64,000 nucleotides of DNA from DATFKA01 sp035268885 (GTDB taxonomy: Bacteria > Bacteroidota > Bacteroidia > Chitinophagales > Saprospiraceae). The stretch spans positions 1 through 64,000 of the forward strand of contig DATFKA010000101.1 in the NCBI GenBank assembly GCA_035268885.1, written 5' to 3'. This document shows, one piece after another, positions 47,278-55,275 of this stretch. The translations under genes were made by a program, and so were the position numbers. Positions within the stretch are counted from its first letter, which is position 1. Every line of letters begins with the position of its first letter. The notes beneath the pieces were generated by a model. The model was not told where the DNA came from. It made no database searches and saw nothing but the letters and a program-made list of their open reading frames with translations.

Positions 47278-47940
47278 ATGAAATTTTTTGTCGATACAGC
47301 TAGCTTATCCGACATTCAAGAAGCCCAGGATTTAGGTATTCTGGACGGTGTTACCACTAACCCATCTCTGATGGCTAAGGAAGGTATCTCCGGAGAAGAA
47401 AACGTTTTAAACCACTATAAAGAAATTTGTAAAATCACGGATGGTGATGTCTCTGCAGAAGTAATTTCCACCGACTTTGAGGGAATGATTGCCGAAGGAG
47501 AAAAACTAGCGGCCCTCGCCCCCAATATCGTGGTTAAAATCCCCATGATCAAAGAAGGGGTAAAGGCGATTCGTTATTTGACTGATAAAGGTATCCGAAC
47601 GAATTGCACCTTAATTTTTTCCGCAGGGCAAGCCATCTTAGCCGCTAAAGCGGGTGCTACTTACCTGTCTCCCTTCATCGGCCGGATTGATGATATCAAC
47701 TGGGAAGGGATGGATTTGATTGAACAAATTGCTGAGATATACGCCGTACAGGGTTTTGAAACAGAAATATTAGCTGCGTCCATTCGCAGCTCTAAGCATA
47801 TTGTAGATGCCGCACGTGCGGGTGCCGATGTGGTGACCTGTCCGCTGGAAGCTATTTTAGGCTTATTAAAACATCCTTTGACAGACATTGGTCTGGAGAA
47901 ATTCCTGGCTGATCATAAAAGAGCAAATGCGGATGCTTAA
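47278..47940 (+). CDS. fsa: Fructose-6-phosphate aldolase / small transaldolase
   Basis: A 220-residue class I aldolase of the TalC/FSA group. Family signatures are MKFFVDTASLSDI, DGVTTNPSLMAKEG and VVKIPM with the Schiff-base Lys (about residue 86), then TLIFSAGQA and SPFIGRIDD. It cleaves or transfers dihydroxyacetone units in sugar-phosphate metabolism. Aldolase and transaldolase cannot be separated by eye. Strong terminator follows. Confidence 0.94.
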   Translation: MKFFVDTASLSDIQEAQDLGILDGVTTNPSLMAKEGISGEENVLNHYKEICKITDGDVSAEVISTDFEGMIAEGEKLAALAPNIVVKIPMIKEGVKAIRYLTDKGIRTNCTLIFSAGQAILAAKAGATYLSPFIGRIDDINWEGMDLIEQIAEIYAVQGFETEILAASIRSSKHIVDAARAGADVVTCPLEAILGLLKHPLTDIGLEKFLADHKRANADA

Positions 47941-47985
47941 GCAACCGCGTAAAGAGAGAGGTTATCTAACATACCAATTTGTGAG

Positions 47986-48012
47986 GGAACAGTTTTTACT
48001 GTTCCTTTTTTT
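47986..48012 (+). terminator. Rho-independent terminator
   Basis: GGAACAGT (47986-47993) pairs with ACTGTTCC (47998-48005) around TTTT, followed by seven T residues. Confidence 0.85.
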
Positions 48013-48090
48013 GTCCTTCCCATCCGGTGCCATATCCATCTAGTGAGGCGTTAAAATCTGCTGCATTTTTTTATATTGTGTCCAGACAGT

Positions 48091-48125
48091 CCAGTGGCTC
48101 GGGGGTTAAGTCTCTGAGCCACTGG
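48091..48125 (+). promoter_or_regulatory. Hairpin before the Nramp-like gene
   Basis: Perfect 10-base arms CCAGTGGCTC (48091-48100) and GAGCCACTGG (48116-48125) with a 15-base loop, ending 17 bases before the ATG at 48143. A leader hairpin or operator; no metal riboswitch consensus recognised. Confidence 0.45.
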
Positions 48126-48142
48126 TAGCAGAATTGCGATAC

Positions 48143-49774
48143 ATGAAGCAAGACCAATTATTCGATAAGGCACAATCCACCGGTTTTTTCGGTAAGTTTT
48201 ACTATTACACCCGGCTGAGTGGCCCAGGATGGATACAGGCCGCAGTAACCCTGGGAGGCGGCACCCTGGTCGGAGCCCTTTATCTGGGCGTAGTGGGTGG
48301 TTTTCAATTTCTTTGGCTGCAACCTTTGGCCATGCTCTGTGGAATCATTATGCTGGGTGCGATAAATTACGTCACCCTCAGCAAAGAGGATATCAAAGAT
48401 CGGCCCTTCAAGCTGGCCCAACGGCACGTCTCGCCCATGCTGGCCTGGGCCTGGCTCGTGGCCACCATCGTGGCCGATGTGGTTTTCTGTGCAGCCCAAT
48501 TTGCCCTGGGTAGCGATGCCATTCAGGGTAATTTGGGGGGAGAACAAGTTCCCCCTTTTCTGATTACCGGCCTACTTTTTATCGTCGCCTTTAGCCTCAT
48601 CTGGCTATTTTCGCAAGAAGGCCGCGCCTCACAAATCATTGATAATGTGATTAAATCGCTAGTTGCTATTATTGTGCTGGCCTTTATGGGCGTAGTCGTA
48701 ACGCTCGTTTGGAAAGGAGCCGTAGACTGGGTGGCCCTTGGCCAAGGAATCGTCCCTAATTTTTCTGCCCTTTTCCGCCCCACAGACACCTACGCCGAGT
48801 ACATTGCCGAAAGTAAAACCTACGGTACTTTTTGGAAACAATATATCGCCGAAAATCAACGCGACATCATCATCGGCGCCTTTGGTACCGCCGTAGGTAT
48901 CAATATGACTTTCCTGCTGCCCTACTCACTGATGAAGAAAGGCTGGAAAAAGAAACATCGGGAATTATCGCGATTTGACCTGGTCCTCGGTTTATTTATC
49001 CCCTTTGTGCTGGGGGCTTCCGCCCTGATTATTTCTACCGCTTCCCAGTTTCATGCGAACGAAGAAGGCATCGTTAGCCAGGGGGCATACCACCAGGTAC
49101 TGGATACCCGCTTGCGGGCAGAATACCCCCATTGGTCTACTTTTGACGAAAGTCGCATCCAGCACTTACGCGAGACGGCGCCCCAGGCTGATAAAGACCT
49201 TTCCAGAATGCTGGCCAAGCGAAATGCCAATGATCTGGCGCATGCGCTAACTCCTTTTTTGGGCCGCTGGTCCCAATTAATCTTTGGCATCGGCATCCTG
49301 GCCATGGCCCTGAGTACCATGCTGGTCCATATGATGATGAATGGCTACGCCGTCAGCGAAGCCTTTGGACAACCGGGAAAACAGCGGTTCTTTCTCATTG
49401 GAGCCGTAATACCCGCCATTGCTGGCTTTTTCTCCCCCCTGCTCTGGAACGGAGCGGCCAAGACCGCACTGGCCGTACCCGCTTCGGTTATCGCCACTAC
49501 CCTGCTACCCATCGCTTATCTGATATTTTTACTGCTGATGAATTCTAAAAAGGCCCTGGGCGAAGAACTTCCACGCCGTCGTAGTTTTCTTAATTTACTA
49601 ATGATACTGGCCACGGGTATTGCCACCTTCGCTTCTATTTGGGCCCTATTGGGCAAATACCAAAGTAGCAACCCCTATGATCATTGGTTCGGTTTGTTTG
49701 GATTGATCGGTTTGCCGATATTAGCGGGGATTGGTATTATTGGTTTTTTCCGAAAGGAAAGATCGAAAGGATAA
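48143..49774 (+). CDS. Nramp-related transporter
   Basis: A 543-residue, roughly 11-helix transporter of the Nramp superfamily. It begins GPGWIQAAVTLGGGTL, where canonical Nramp has the DPGN metal motif, and its sixth helix has MTFLLPYS where MPH is usual. Hence canonical Mn/Fe transport is doubtful; it may move another ion or solute. A loop (about 215-250 and 300-370) is larger than usual. ATG at 48143 is preferred over TTG at 48134. It is followed by two sugar-metabolism genes in line; its stop lies in an AAAGGNT repeat. Confidence 0.85.
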   Translation: MKQDQLFDKAQSTGFFGKFYYYTRLSGPGWIQAAVTLGGGTLVGALYLGVVGGFQFLWLQPLAMLCGIIMLGAINYVTLSKEDIKDRPFKLAQRHVSPMLAWAWLVATIVADVVFCAAQFALGSDAIQGNLGGEQVPPFLITGLLFIVAFSLIWLFSQEGRASQIIDNVIKSLVAIIVLAFMGVVVTLVWKGAVDWVALGQGIVPNFSALFRPTDTYAEYIAESKTYGTFWKQYIAENQRDIIIGAFGTAVGINMTFLLPYSLMKKGWKKKHRELSRFDLVLGLFIPFVLGASALIISTASQFHANEEGIVSQGAYHQVLDTRLRAEYPHWSTFDESRIQHLRETAPQADKDLSRMLAKRNANDLAHALTPFLGRWSQLIFGIGILAMALSTMLVHMMMNGYAVSEAFGQPGKQRFFLIGAVIPAIAGFFSPLLWNGAAKTALAVPASVIATTLLPIAYLIFLLLMNSKKALGEELPRRRSFLNLLMILATGIATFASIWALLGKYQSSNPYDHWFGLFGLIGLPILAGIGIIGFFRKERSKG

Positions 49775-49792
49775 AGGTTAAAGGATAAAGGA
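49766..49792 (+). repeat. AAAGGNT heptad repeat
   Basis: Four tandem units reading AAAGGAT, AAAGGTT, AAAGGAT, AAAGGAA span the stop of the Nramp-like gene and run to the start of the oxidoreductase gene. The AAAGG units could also act as Shine-Dalgarno-like sites. Confidence 0.6.
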
Positions 49793-49794
49793 AT

Positions 49795-50841
49795 ATGCAA
49801 ACATTTGGAATAATTGGTGGCGGTATGATCGCCAACTTTCATGCGCAAGCCATTCAGGCGATGGATGGTGGTCAACTGGGTGCTATCTACGCCCGTAATC
49901 CGGATAAAGCAGCTGCGCTGGGCAAAAAATTCAATTGTAAAGGCTACCATCAGCTCAACGATCTGCTTGACGACCCGGATATCGATATCGTGACGATCGC
50001 GACGCCTTCGGGTGCACATCTGGAGCCAGCGCTGGCTTCCGCCCAAAAAGGAAAACATATTATTTGCGAAAAACCACTGGAGGTGACCCCCGAACGAATC
50101 CAGCAGATGATTCAGGCTTGCGCCGAAAACAAAGTAGTCCTGGCCGGTATTTTTAATCGACGATTTAATCCAGCGGTACAACGCCTGAAACAAGCAGTAG
50201 AACAAGGCCGTTTTGGTCGACTTACCCTCTGCGATGCCTACGTCAAATGGTACCGTACTCAGGAATATTACGACTCGGGGGCCTGGCGCGGCACCTGGGC
50301 CCTGGACGGTGGTGGTGCCCTTATGAATCAGTCCATCCATACGATCGATCAGCTCATCTACCTGGCGGGAGATATCAAGCGTCTCTCCGCCTCGGTCGAC
50401 TGCCTGATCCACGAGGGCATCGAAGTCGAAGATACCGCCGTGGCCATCCTGGAGTTTGAGAGTGGTGCCCGCGGCGTGATCGAAGGCGCTACTTCCTGTT
50501 GGTCTTCGACTGGCCATCCGGCCGAGGTGCAGCTTTGTGGTAGTGAAGGCTCCGTTTTTATGGCGGATGAATCTTTCCGGGTCTGGGATTTCAAAGAGTC
50601 GAAGGAGACGGACGATTACGTTAAGGAGCACTTAATGGAAGGCGCGAACGGTGGACTGGGAGCCAACGATCCTTCCGCCATTAATTTTGAAGGACACCGA
50701 CTCAATTTTGAAGATGTCGTGCAGGCCATTGAAGCAGGCCAACAGCCATTGGTTACCGGCCAGGAAGCCCTGAAAGCCGTAAAGGTAATCACGGCGATTT
50801 ATGAAAGTGCCCGGAATAATGGAAAGTGGGTGGAATTATAA
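49795..50841 (+). CDS. Gfo/Idh/MocA family oxidoreductase
   Basis: A 348-residue NAD(P)-dependent oxidoreductase. The N-terminal Rossmann fold has GGGMIANFHAQAI; EKPLEVTPERIQQM carries the conserved EKP; the second half is the alpha/beta catalytic domain with GGGALMNQSIHTID, a typical His/Asp motif. Usual substrates are sugars, inositols or sugar acids. It lies between a Nramp-like transporter and a sugar isomerase/epimerase on one strand, 22 bases before the latter, so the two enzymes are probably cotranscribed. Confidence 0.94.
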   Translation: MQTFGIIGGGMIANFHAQAIQAMDGGQLGAIYARNPDKAAALGKKFNCKGYHQLNDLLDDPDIDIVTIATPSGAHLEPALASAQKGKHIICEKPLEVTPERIQQMIQACAENKVVLAGIFNRRFNPAVQRLKQAVEQGRFGRLTLCDAYVKWYRTQEYYDSGAWRGTWALDGGGALMNQSIHTIDQLIYLAGDIKRLSASVDCLIHEGIEVEDTAVAILEFESGARGVIEGATSCWSSTGHPAEVQLCGSEGSVFMADESFRVWDFKESKETDDYVKEHLMEGANGGLGANDPSAINFEGHRLNFEDVVQAIEAGQQPLVTGQEALKAVKVITAIYESARNNGKWVEL

Positions 50842-50863
50842 GATTAAAGTAGAAAGGTAAAGG

Positions 50864-51739
50864 ATGAAACTAAGTGGATTTACAGACGAGGCAGCCAAAG
50901 ATTTGGCCGGACAAATAATAGTAACAAAAGAACTCGGTTGGGAATATCTGTCCTTGCGGATGGTGGATGGTGTGAGTATCCACGATCTGCCCAAAGACGA
51001 CTTCCTGGCCGTTTGTGATCAGCTAGAAGCTGCCCAACTTAAGGTAGCCGAATTCGGCACCCTGATTGGCAGCTGGTCGAAAACGATTGATTCGGATTGG
51101 AATATTACATTACAAGAGATCGAACGCTGTATACCGCGGATGCAGCGCCTCGGTGTCCAATACGCCCGAATCATGTCCTATGCACAGCGTCCCTGGGGCG
51201 AAGATCAGGCAGAGCAGGAACGCTTCCGGCGTTTACGCGAAATCACCCAACGCTTTGCCGACGCCGGGCTGACTGCCCTACACGAAAACTGTATGAACTG
51301 GGGCGGATTCTCGGCCGATCATACGCTACGTCTGCTGGAAGAAGTGCCCGGGCTGAAACTGGTTTTTGACACTGGCAATCCTGTTTTCCAGCGCGATCGT
51401 TCACAGAAGCCCCCCTACCCCTGGCAGGATGCCTTCGATTTTTACCGAAAGGTAAAGCAGGCCATTGCTCACGTACACGTCAAAGATGGCATCATGCATG
51501 CCGAAGAAGGCGAGCCGGAGTATACTTTTGCCGGCGAAGGCCAGGCCCGTATTCCGGAAATCTTAAAGGATCTACTTAGTAGCGACTACCAGGGCTTCCT
51601 GGCCATAGAACCACATATCGGCAAGGTATTTCATCTACAAGACCAGGAGAAAGACCCAGATCGGGAGTACCATTTATATCTGGAGTACGGGCAGCGCTTT
51701 GAGCAATTGGTGAAGGGGATCCGGGAGGAGCTTAAATAG
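50864..51739 (+). CDS. Sugar phosphate isomerase/epimerase (xylose-isomerase-like TIM barrel)
   Basis: A 291-residue TIM-barrel protein of the AP endonuclease 2/xylose isomerase-like family. Metal-ligand candidates are in HENCMNWGG, VFDTGNP, HVHVKDG and AIEPH. It likely acts on a keto-sugar or inositol-type compound made or used by the preceding oxidoreductase. Preceded by a short AAAGG-rich gap. Exact reaction not assignable. Confidence 0.92.
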   Translation: MKLSGFTDEAAKDLAGQIIVTKELGWEYLSLRMVDGVSIHDLPKDDFLAVCDQLEAAQLKVAEFGTLIGSWSKTIDSDWNITLQEIERCIPRMQRLGVQYARIMSYAQRPWGEDQAEQERFRRLREITQRFADAGLTALHENCMNWGGFSADHTLRLLEEVPGLKLVFDTGNPVFQRDRSQKPPYPWQDAFDFYRKVKQAIAHVHVKDGIMHAEEGEPEYTFAGEGQARIPEILKDLLSSDYQGFLAIEPHIGKVFHLQDQEKDPDREYHLYLEYGQRFEQLVKGIREELK

Positions 51740-51994
51740 GTGCTCGTAAGTATTGGGCCGCCAATCCACTTCACCATCTAGTCTTCCTATCAAAATACCT
51801 TTTCTTTCCACTTTCTAAACAGTAGGTCTGTCTATTTCGTTTTTTGAATATTAACCTAGCAAACTAAATGACTGATACGCGGAAGTCTTTATTTGGAGAA
51901 AGGCTTCGTTTTTGTAGCGATTGACAAAAATGAAGAGGTAAGAACGGCACATGATTTTGCTAGGTTTTTAATTTTTTTTAAAACTGCACAACTA

Positions 51995-52167
51995 AGAAGT
52001 TGTTTAAGAATTCCTGGTGAGATGATTGGTAACGGCTTGAAAGTCAAGACAAGGCTACTTTTTTTCTCGTAGCCATCCGCCTCAGTAGGACGAAGGGAAA
52101 AAAGAGCTGCCGTATTGGCTTTCAATGTGTTGTCAAGGGCTCAGTGAGGAGTTTTCAAACAACTTCT
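51995..52167. mobile_element. MITE-like element with 11-base terminal inverted repeats
   Basis: AGAAGTTGTTT (51995-52005) and AAACAACTTCT (52157-52167) are perfect inverted ends, partly continuing inward. AACT flanks each side (with one extra A on the left), as in a target duplication. No transposase is encoded, so it would be non-autonomous. Confidence 0.45.
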
Positions 52168-52266
52168 AACTGTAAAATAGACTTTTACTAAAATTATATA
52201 CAAATGAAATGCCCATGCGCCTAAGGCGCACCAGAACGCGGATGAATATAGGGGATTTGCTCTGGG

Positions 52267-52350
52267 CAAAAGGATAAAGTAAAAAGGGTAAAGGTTAAAA
52301 TGTGACATGACTTTAACCTTGGGACTTTAACCTTTAACCTTTAACCTTCG
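52267..52350. repeat. AAAGG/TTAACC heptad repeats in inverted orientation
   Basis: The left part reads AAAGGATAAAG and AAAGGGTAAAGGTTAAA; the right part has TTTAACC three times in tandem on the same strand. The two parts are therefore inverted and can pair into a long imperfect hairpin upstream of the dipeptide epimerase gene. Confidence 0.6.
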
Positions 52351-52416
52351 AATTCAACCTAAGCTTAAGCACTACATAACTATTAAAAAACAAAACTTTA
52401 CTAAAATTACATACAC

Positions 52417-53484
52417 ATGAAAATAAACGCCATCCGCGCCTACCGCCGCGACATACCACTGACCAATCCGTACACCATTGCCTTCCAGACTACGGAAGTA
52501 GCTGAACTGGCCTTTGTAGAAATCGAACTGGCAAATGGCACCGTGGGCTTTGGCGCTTCGGCTGCCTCCGAACACGTTATTGGCGAAAGCATCGAAGACA
52601 GTATCCGTAATCTACAATCTGATACCGTACAGCAATGGGTTGGGCGGGATATTCGCCATTTCCGCCAACTGATCAGCGAAGTAAAGCAGGCCTTCCCGCA
52701 GCACTCCGGTACGGTCACCTGCCTGGATATTGGCCTGCACGATGCCTTTGGTAAATATCTGGATGTGCCAATCCTGGAATTCTATGGCCAAAAGGTAAAA
52801 CCACTGCCCACCTCCGTAACCATTGGTATTAAATCCGTGGAAGAAACCCTCGAAGATGCCAAATCTTACCAGCAACAAGGCTTCAAAGTACTAAAGATCA
52901 AAACCGGGCTTGAGCTCGAACAAGATATCGAGCGCTGTACCAAAGTCCGGGAGCATTTTGGCGACAGCCTACACCTGCGCGTCGATGCCAACCAGGGCTA
53001 TTCCTCCAATCAGACCATTGCTTTCCATAAAGCCACTCAAAAACTCAAATTAGAACTGATTGAGCAACCCATGCCAATTGGGACCGAAGTGGAAATGAAA
53101 ACACTACCCGAAGAACTAAAAGTAAAAATCGCCTGCGATGAATCGCTCAAAAACACAGCATCCGCGCTCGAGCTGATCGACGGGGCTGGGGCTTGCGGTA
53201 TTTTTAACATTAAACTCATGAAGTGCGGTGGTCTGCTCGGTGCTTTTGAGATTGCCAATATTGCCCAAAATGCGGGTGTAGAGCTGTTCTGGGGTTGTTT
53301 TGACGAAAGTATTGTAAGCATTACGGCAGCTTTACACGCCGCGCTGGCCTGCCCGGCCACCCGCTATATTGACCTGGATGGTAGCCTTGATCTGGCCGAA
53401 GATCTCTTTCGGGGAGGCTTCGAATTAAACGATGGAATACTCTACCCAAATCATTTATCTGGCTTCGGTATCGAACTTATTTAA
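52417..53484 (+). CDS. Dipeptide epimerase (enolase superfamily)
   Basis: A 355-residue muconate-lactonising-type enolase-superfamily enzyme resembling L-Ala-D/L-Glu epimerase. Motifs include KIKTG (the KxK catalytic lysine), RVDANQGY, EQPM, ACDES and IKLMKCGG, which supply the metal ligands and second base. Such enzymes epimerise dipeptides, for instance in peptidoglycan recycling. A degenerate copy of its first codons and leader lies about 200 bases upstream. No signal peptide. Confidence 0.92.
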   Translation: MKINAIRAYRRDIPLTNPYTIAFQTTEVAELAFVEIELANGTVGFGASAASEHVIGESIEDSIRNLQSDTVQQWVGRDIRHFRQLISEVKQAFPQHSGTVTCLDIGLHDAFGKYLDVPILEFYGQKVKPLPTSVTIGIKSVEETLEDAKSYQQQGFKVLKIKTGLELEQDIERCTKVREHFGDSLHLRVDANQGYSSNQTIAFHKATQKLKLELIEQPMPIGTEVEMKTLPEELKVKIACDESLKNTASALELIDGAGACGIFNIKLMKCGGLLGAFEIANIAQNAGVELFWGCFDESIVSITAALHAALACPATRYIDLDGSLDLAEDLFRGGFELNDGILYPNHLSGFGIELI

Positions 53485-53505
53485 AAGAAGGGCTTTCTAA
53501 AGTGG

Positions 53506-53513
53506 TAAGTTTG
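53506..53513 (+). promoter_or_regulatory. Candidate -7 element for the pro operon
   Basis: TAAGTTTG matches TAnnTTTG about 70 bases before proC; no clear -33 element. Confidence 0.3.
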
Positions 53514-53524
53514 TCTATTTTTTT

Positions 53525-53548
53525 GTACAGTAAGGGTACTTATTGTAC
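53525..53548 (+). promoter_or_regulatory. Inverted repeat upstream of proC
   Basis: GTACAGTAAG (53525-53534) and CTTATTGTAC (53539-53548) pair with one mismatch around a 4-base centre, located between the candidate -7 element and proC. It could be a repressor site or a leader hairpin. Confidence 0.4.
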
Positions 53549-53582
53549 TAAATACACGAAAACGACTTTTTAAACCAACGAA

Positions 53583-54389
53583 ATGAAAGTACTTATGATT
53601 GGCGGAGGTAATATGGGATTTACCTTCGCAGAAGGTATGTCTACGTCCCCTTTACTCAATCGCCGTAAAATGATGGTACTGGACAAAAGTCTGGAAACCA
53701 TCAAACGACTGGAAGCTACTCAAAAATTTGAAGTTTTTGATAAAGTGGAGAATTGTCTGCCGGAAGCAGACATCGTATTCGTTGCCGTAAAACCTTACCA
53801 CTGCGAGGCACTCTTCCAGGAGATGAGGCCCTACATTAATGAGGAGCAAATATTTGTCTCCATGATGGCGGGCGTAACGATCGAAAGTATCCAATCCATG
53901 CTTGGGGTCCCAAAAGTGGTCCGGACCATGCCCAATTTACCAGCTAAAGTCGGCAAAGGGGTAACTTCCTTTACCGAATCGGAAGCGGTCTCCAGGGTGG
54001 AATTGCTAATGATCCGCAACCTGTTAGATACGACGGGTGTATCTATTCACGTTGATACCGAGCATTTTATAGACAAGTCAACGGGTATCTCTGGTAGTGG
54101 CCCGGCTTATGTCTTTTACTTTATGCAGTCTATGCTGGAAGCAGCCAAAAAAATGGGCTTCTCCGACAACGACTCCAAAGTGCTGGTTAGCCATACCTTT
54201 GAAGGAGCAATCACCTTATTCCAGGAATCTAACCTGACGCCAACCAAATGGATGGATCGCGTTGCTTCTAAAGGGGGGACTACACAGGCTGCCCTCGATG
54301 ATATGGAAGGCAACAATGTCAACGAGTTGATTAAAAGTGCGGCCTACGCGGCCTTTGATCGAGCAGTAGAACTTGGAAAAGAATCATAA
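53583..54389 (+). CDS. proC: Pyrroline-5-carboxylate reductase
   Basis: A 268-residue ProC, the last enzyme of proline synthesis, reducing pyrroline-5-carboxylate with NAD(P)H. It has the Rossmann GGGNMGFTFA start, VAVKPYH, RTMPNLPAKVG, and the signature GISGSGPAYVFYFMQSM followed by ASKGGTTQAAL. First of a proC-proB-proA set. An inverted repeat lies 35 bases upstream. Confidence 0.97.
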   Translation: MKVLMIGGGNMGFTFAEGMSTSPLLNRRKMMVLDKSLETIKRLEATQKFEVFDKVENCLPEADIVFVAVKPYHCEALFQEMRPYINEEQIFVSMMAGVTIESIQSMLGVPKVVRTMPNLPAKVGKGVTSFTESEAVSRVELLMIRNLLDTTGVSIHVDTEHFIDKSTGISGSGPAYVFYFMQSMLEAAKKMGFSDNDSKVLVSHTFEGAITLFQESNLTPTKWMDRVASKGGTTQAALDDMEGNNVNELIKSAAYAAFDRAVELGKES

Positions 54390-54426
54390 TAAAAGTAATA
54401 ACCCGAACAAACCAATATCCAAAAAA

Positions 54427-55206
54427 GTGAGTACAAAAAATCAAAGAATTGTCGTAAAGGTCGGTACCAATGTAATGACCAATCGAGACAATCGAATCGT
54501 ATTACCTGTCTTAGACAGTTTAGTGAAGCAAATTGCCCATCTCTACGAGGAAGGGGTTAGTGTCGTACTGGTCTCCTCCGGATCTACCATCGCCGGTAAG
54601 GAAGTGATTGGAGAATGTAGTGCGACGGATAAATCGATACGGCGCCAGATTTTCTCTTCGGTCGGCCAACCCCGCCTGATGCGTATGTATTACTCTATGT
54701 TTAAGAAGTTTGGTATGCGTTGCGCGCAGGTGTTAGCAACAAAAAGAGACTTCGACCCTGGTAAATACCGGGAGAATATGATCAATTGCTACGAAGGCCT
54801 TATCAAAGAAGGGATCATCCCCATCGCCAACGAAGATGATGCCGTATCACTAACGATGTCTATGTTCTCAGATAATGACGAACTGGCCGGACTGGTAGCC
54901 GAACTAATCAACGCTGATAAATTGATCCTACTGACCGACATTGACGGCGTCTATACCGGACACCCTGAAGATGATGACTCCGATTTGATCAAAAGGGTAA
55001 CCCCCGATCAAAACGTAGAGCGGTACGTCAAAGCCTCCAATAAGAAAGAAGGGGAAGGACGTGGCGGCATGAAGTCAAAGATCAAAATCGCCAAAATGCT
55101 GGCCCAAAAAAATATCCCCACCTTTATTGCCAACGGCAAGAGGGATAATGTCATCCTGGATATCGTCGAAGGTAAGCAGGTAGGCACCAAAGTAATTGAT
55201 CAGTAA
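54427..55206 (+). CDS. proB: Glutamate 5-kinase (no PUA domain)
   Basis: A 259-residue glutamate 5-kinase from the GTG at 54427 (family start RIVVKVGTNV follows five codons later; a TTG at 54373 overlapping proC is less likely). Kinase motifs include VSSGSTIAGKEV, NEDDAVS, DNDELAGLVA and TDIDGVYTG, then GRGGMKSKI. It lacks the C-terminal PUA domain of Escherichia coli ProB, giving the short form. It makes glutamyl 5-phosphate for ProA, 69 bases downstream. Confidence 0.95.
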   Translation: MSTKNQRIVVKVGTNVMTNRDNRIVLPVLDSLVKQIAHLYEEGVSVVLVSSGSTIAGKEVIGECSATDKSIRRQIFSSVGQPRLMRMYYSMFKKFGMRCAQVLATKRDFDPGKYRENMINCYEGLIKEGIIPIANEDDAVSLTMSMFSDNDELAGLVAELINADKLILLTDIDGVYTGHPEDDDSDLIKRVTPDQNVERYVKASNKKEGEGRGGMKSKIKIAKMLAQKNIPTFIANGKRDNVILDIVEGKQVGTKVIDQ

Positions 55207-55275
55207 GCTTAATTATTGAATCTTCGAATTGCCGAATTTATCGACAGCTCGGTAATTCCTAAAAAATATAGAACT

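Larger units (their letters stand above)
51740..52416. other. Gene-poor stretch of 677 bases
   Basis: No credible gene. It contains a MITE-like element (51995-52167), a degenerate copy of the next gene's start (52181-52230) and AAAGG/TTAACC heptad repeats (about 52267-52350). A minus-strand ORF at 51889-52125 crosses the repeat and is not called. Confidence 0.6.

Noticed and set aside
49681..50631. Long antisense ORF (316 codons) opposite the oxidoreductase gene
   Set aside because: The sense frame has clear Gfo/Idh/MocA motifs throughout; the antisense protein shows no recognisable family and is a codon-bias shadow.
51889..52125. Minus-strand ORF of 78 codons in the gene-poor stretch
   Set aside because: It crosses the left end of the MITE-like element and its product is low in recognisable features; treated as repeat-derived.
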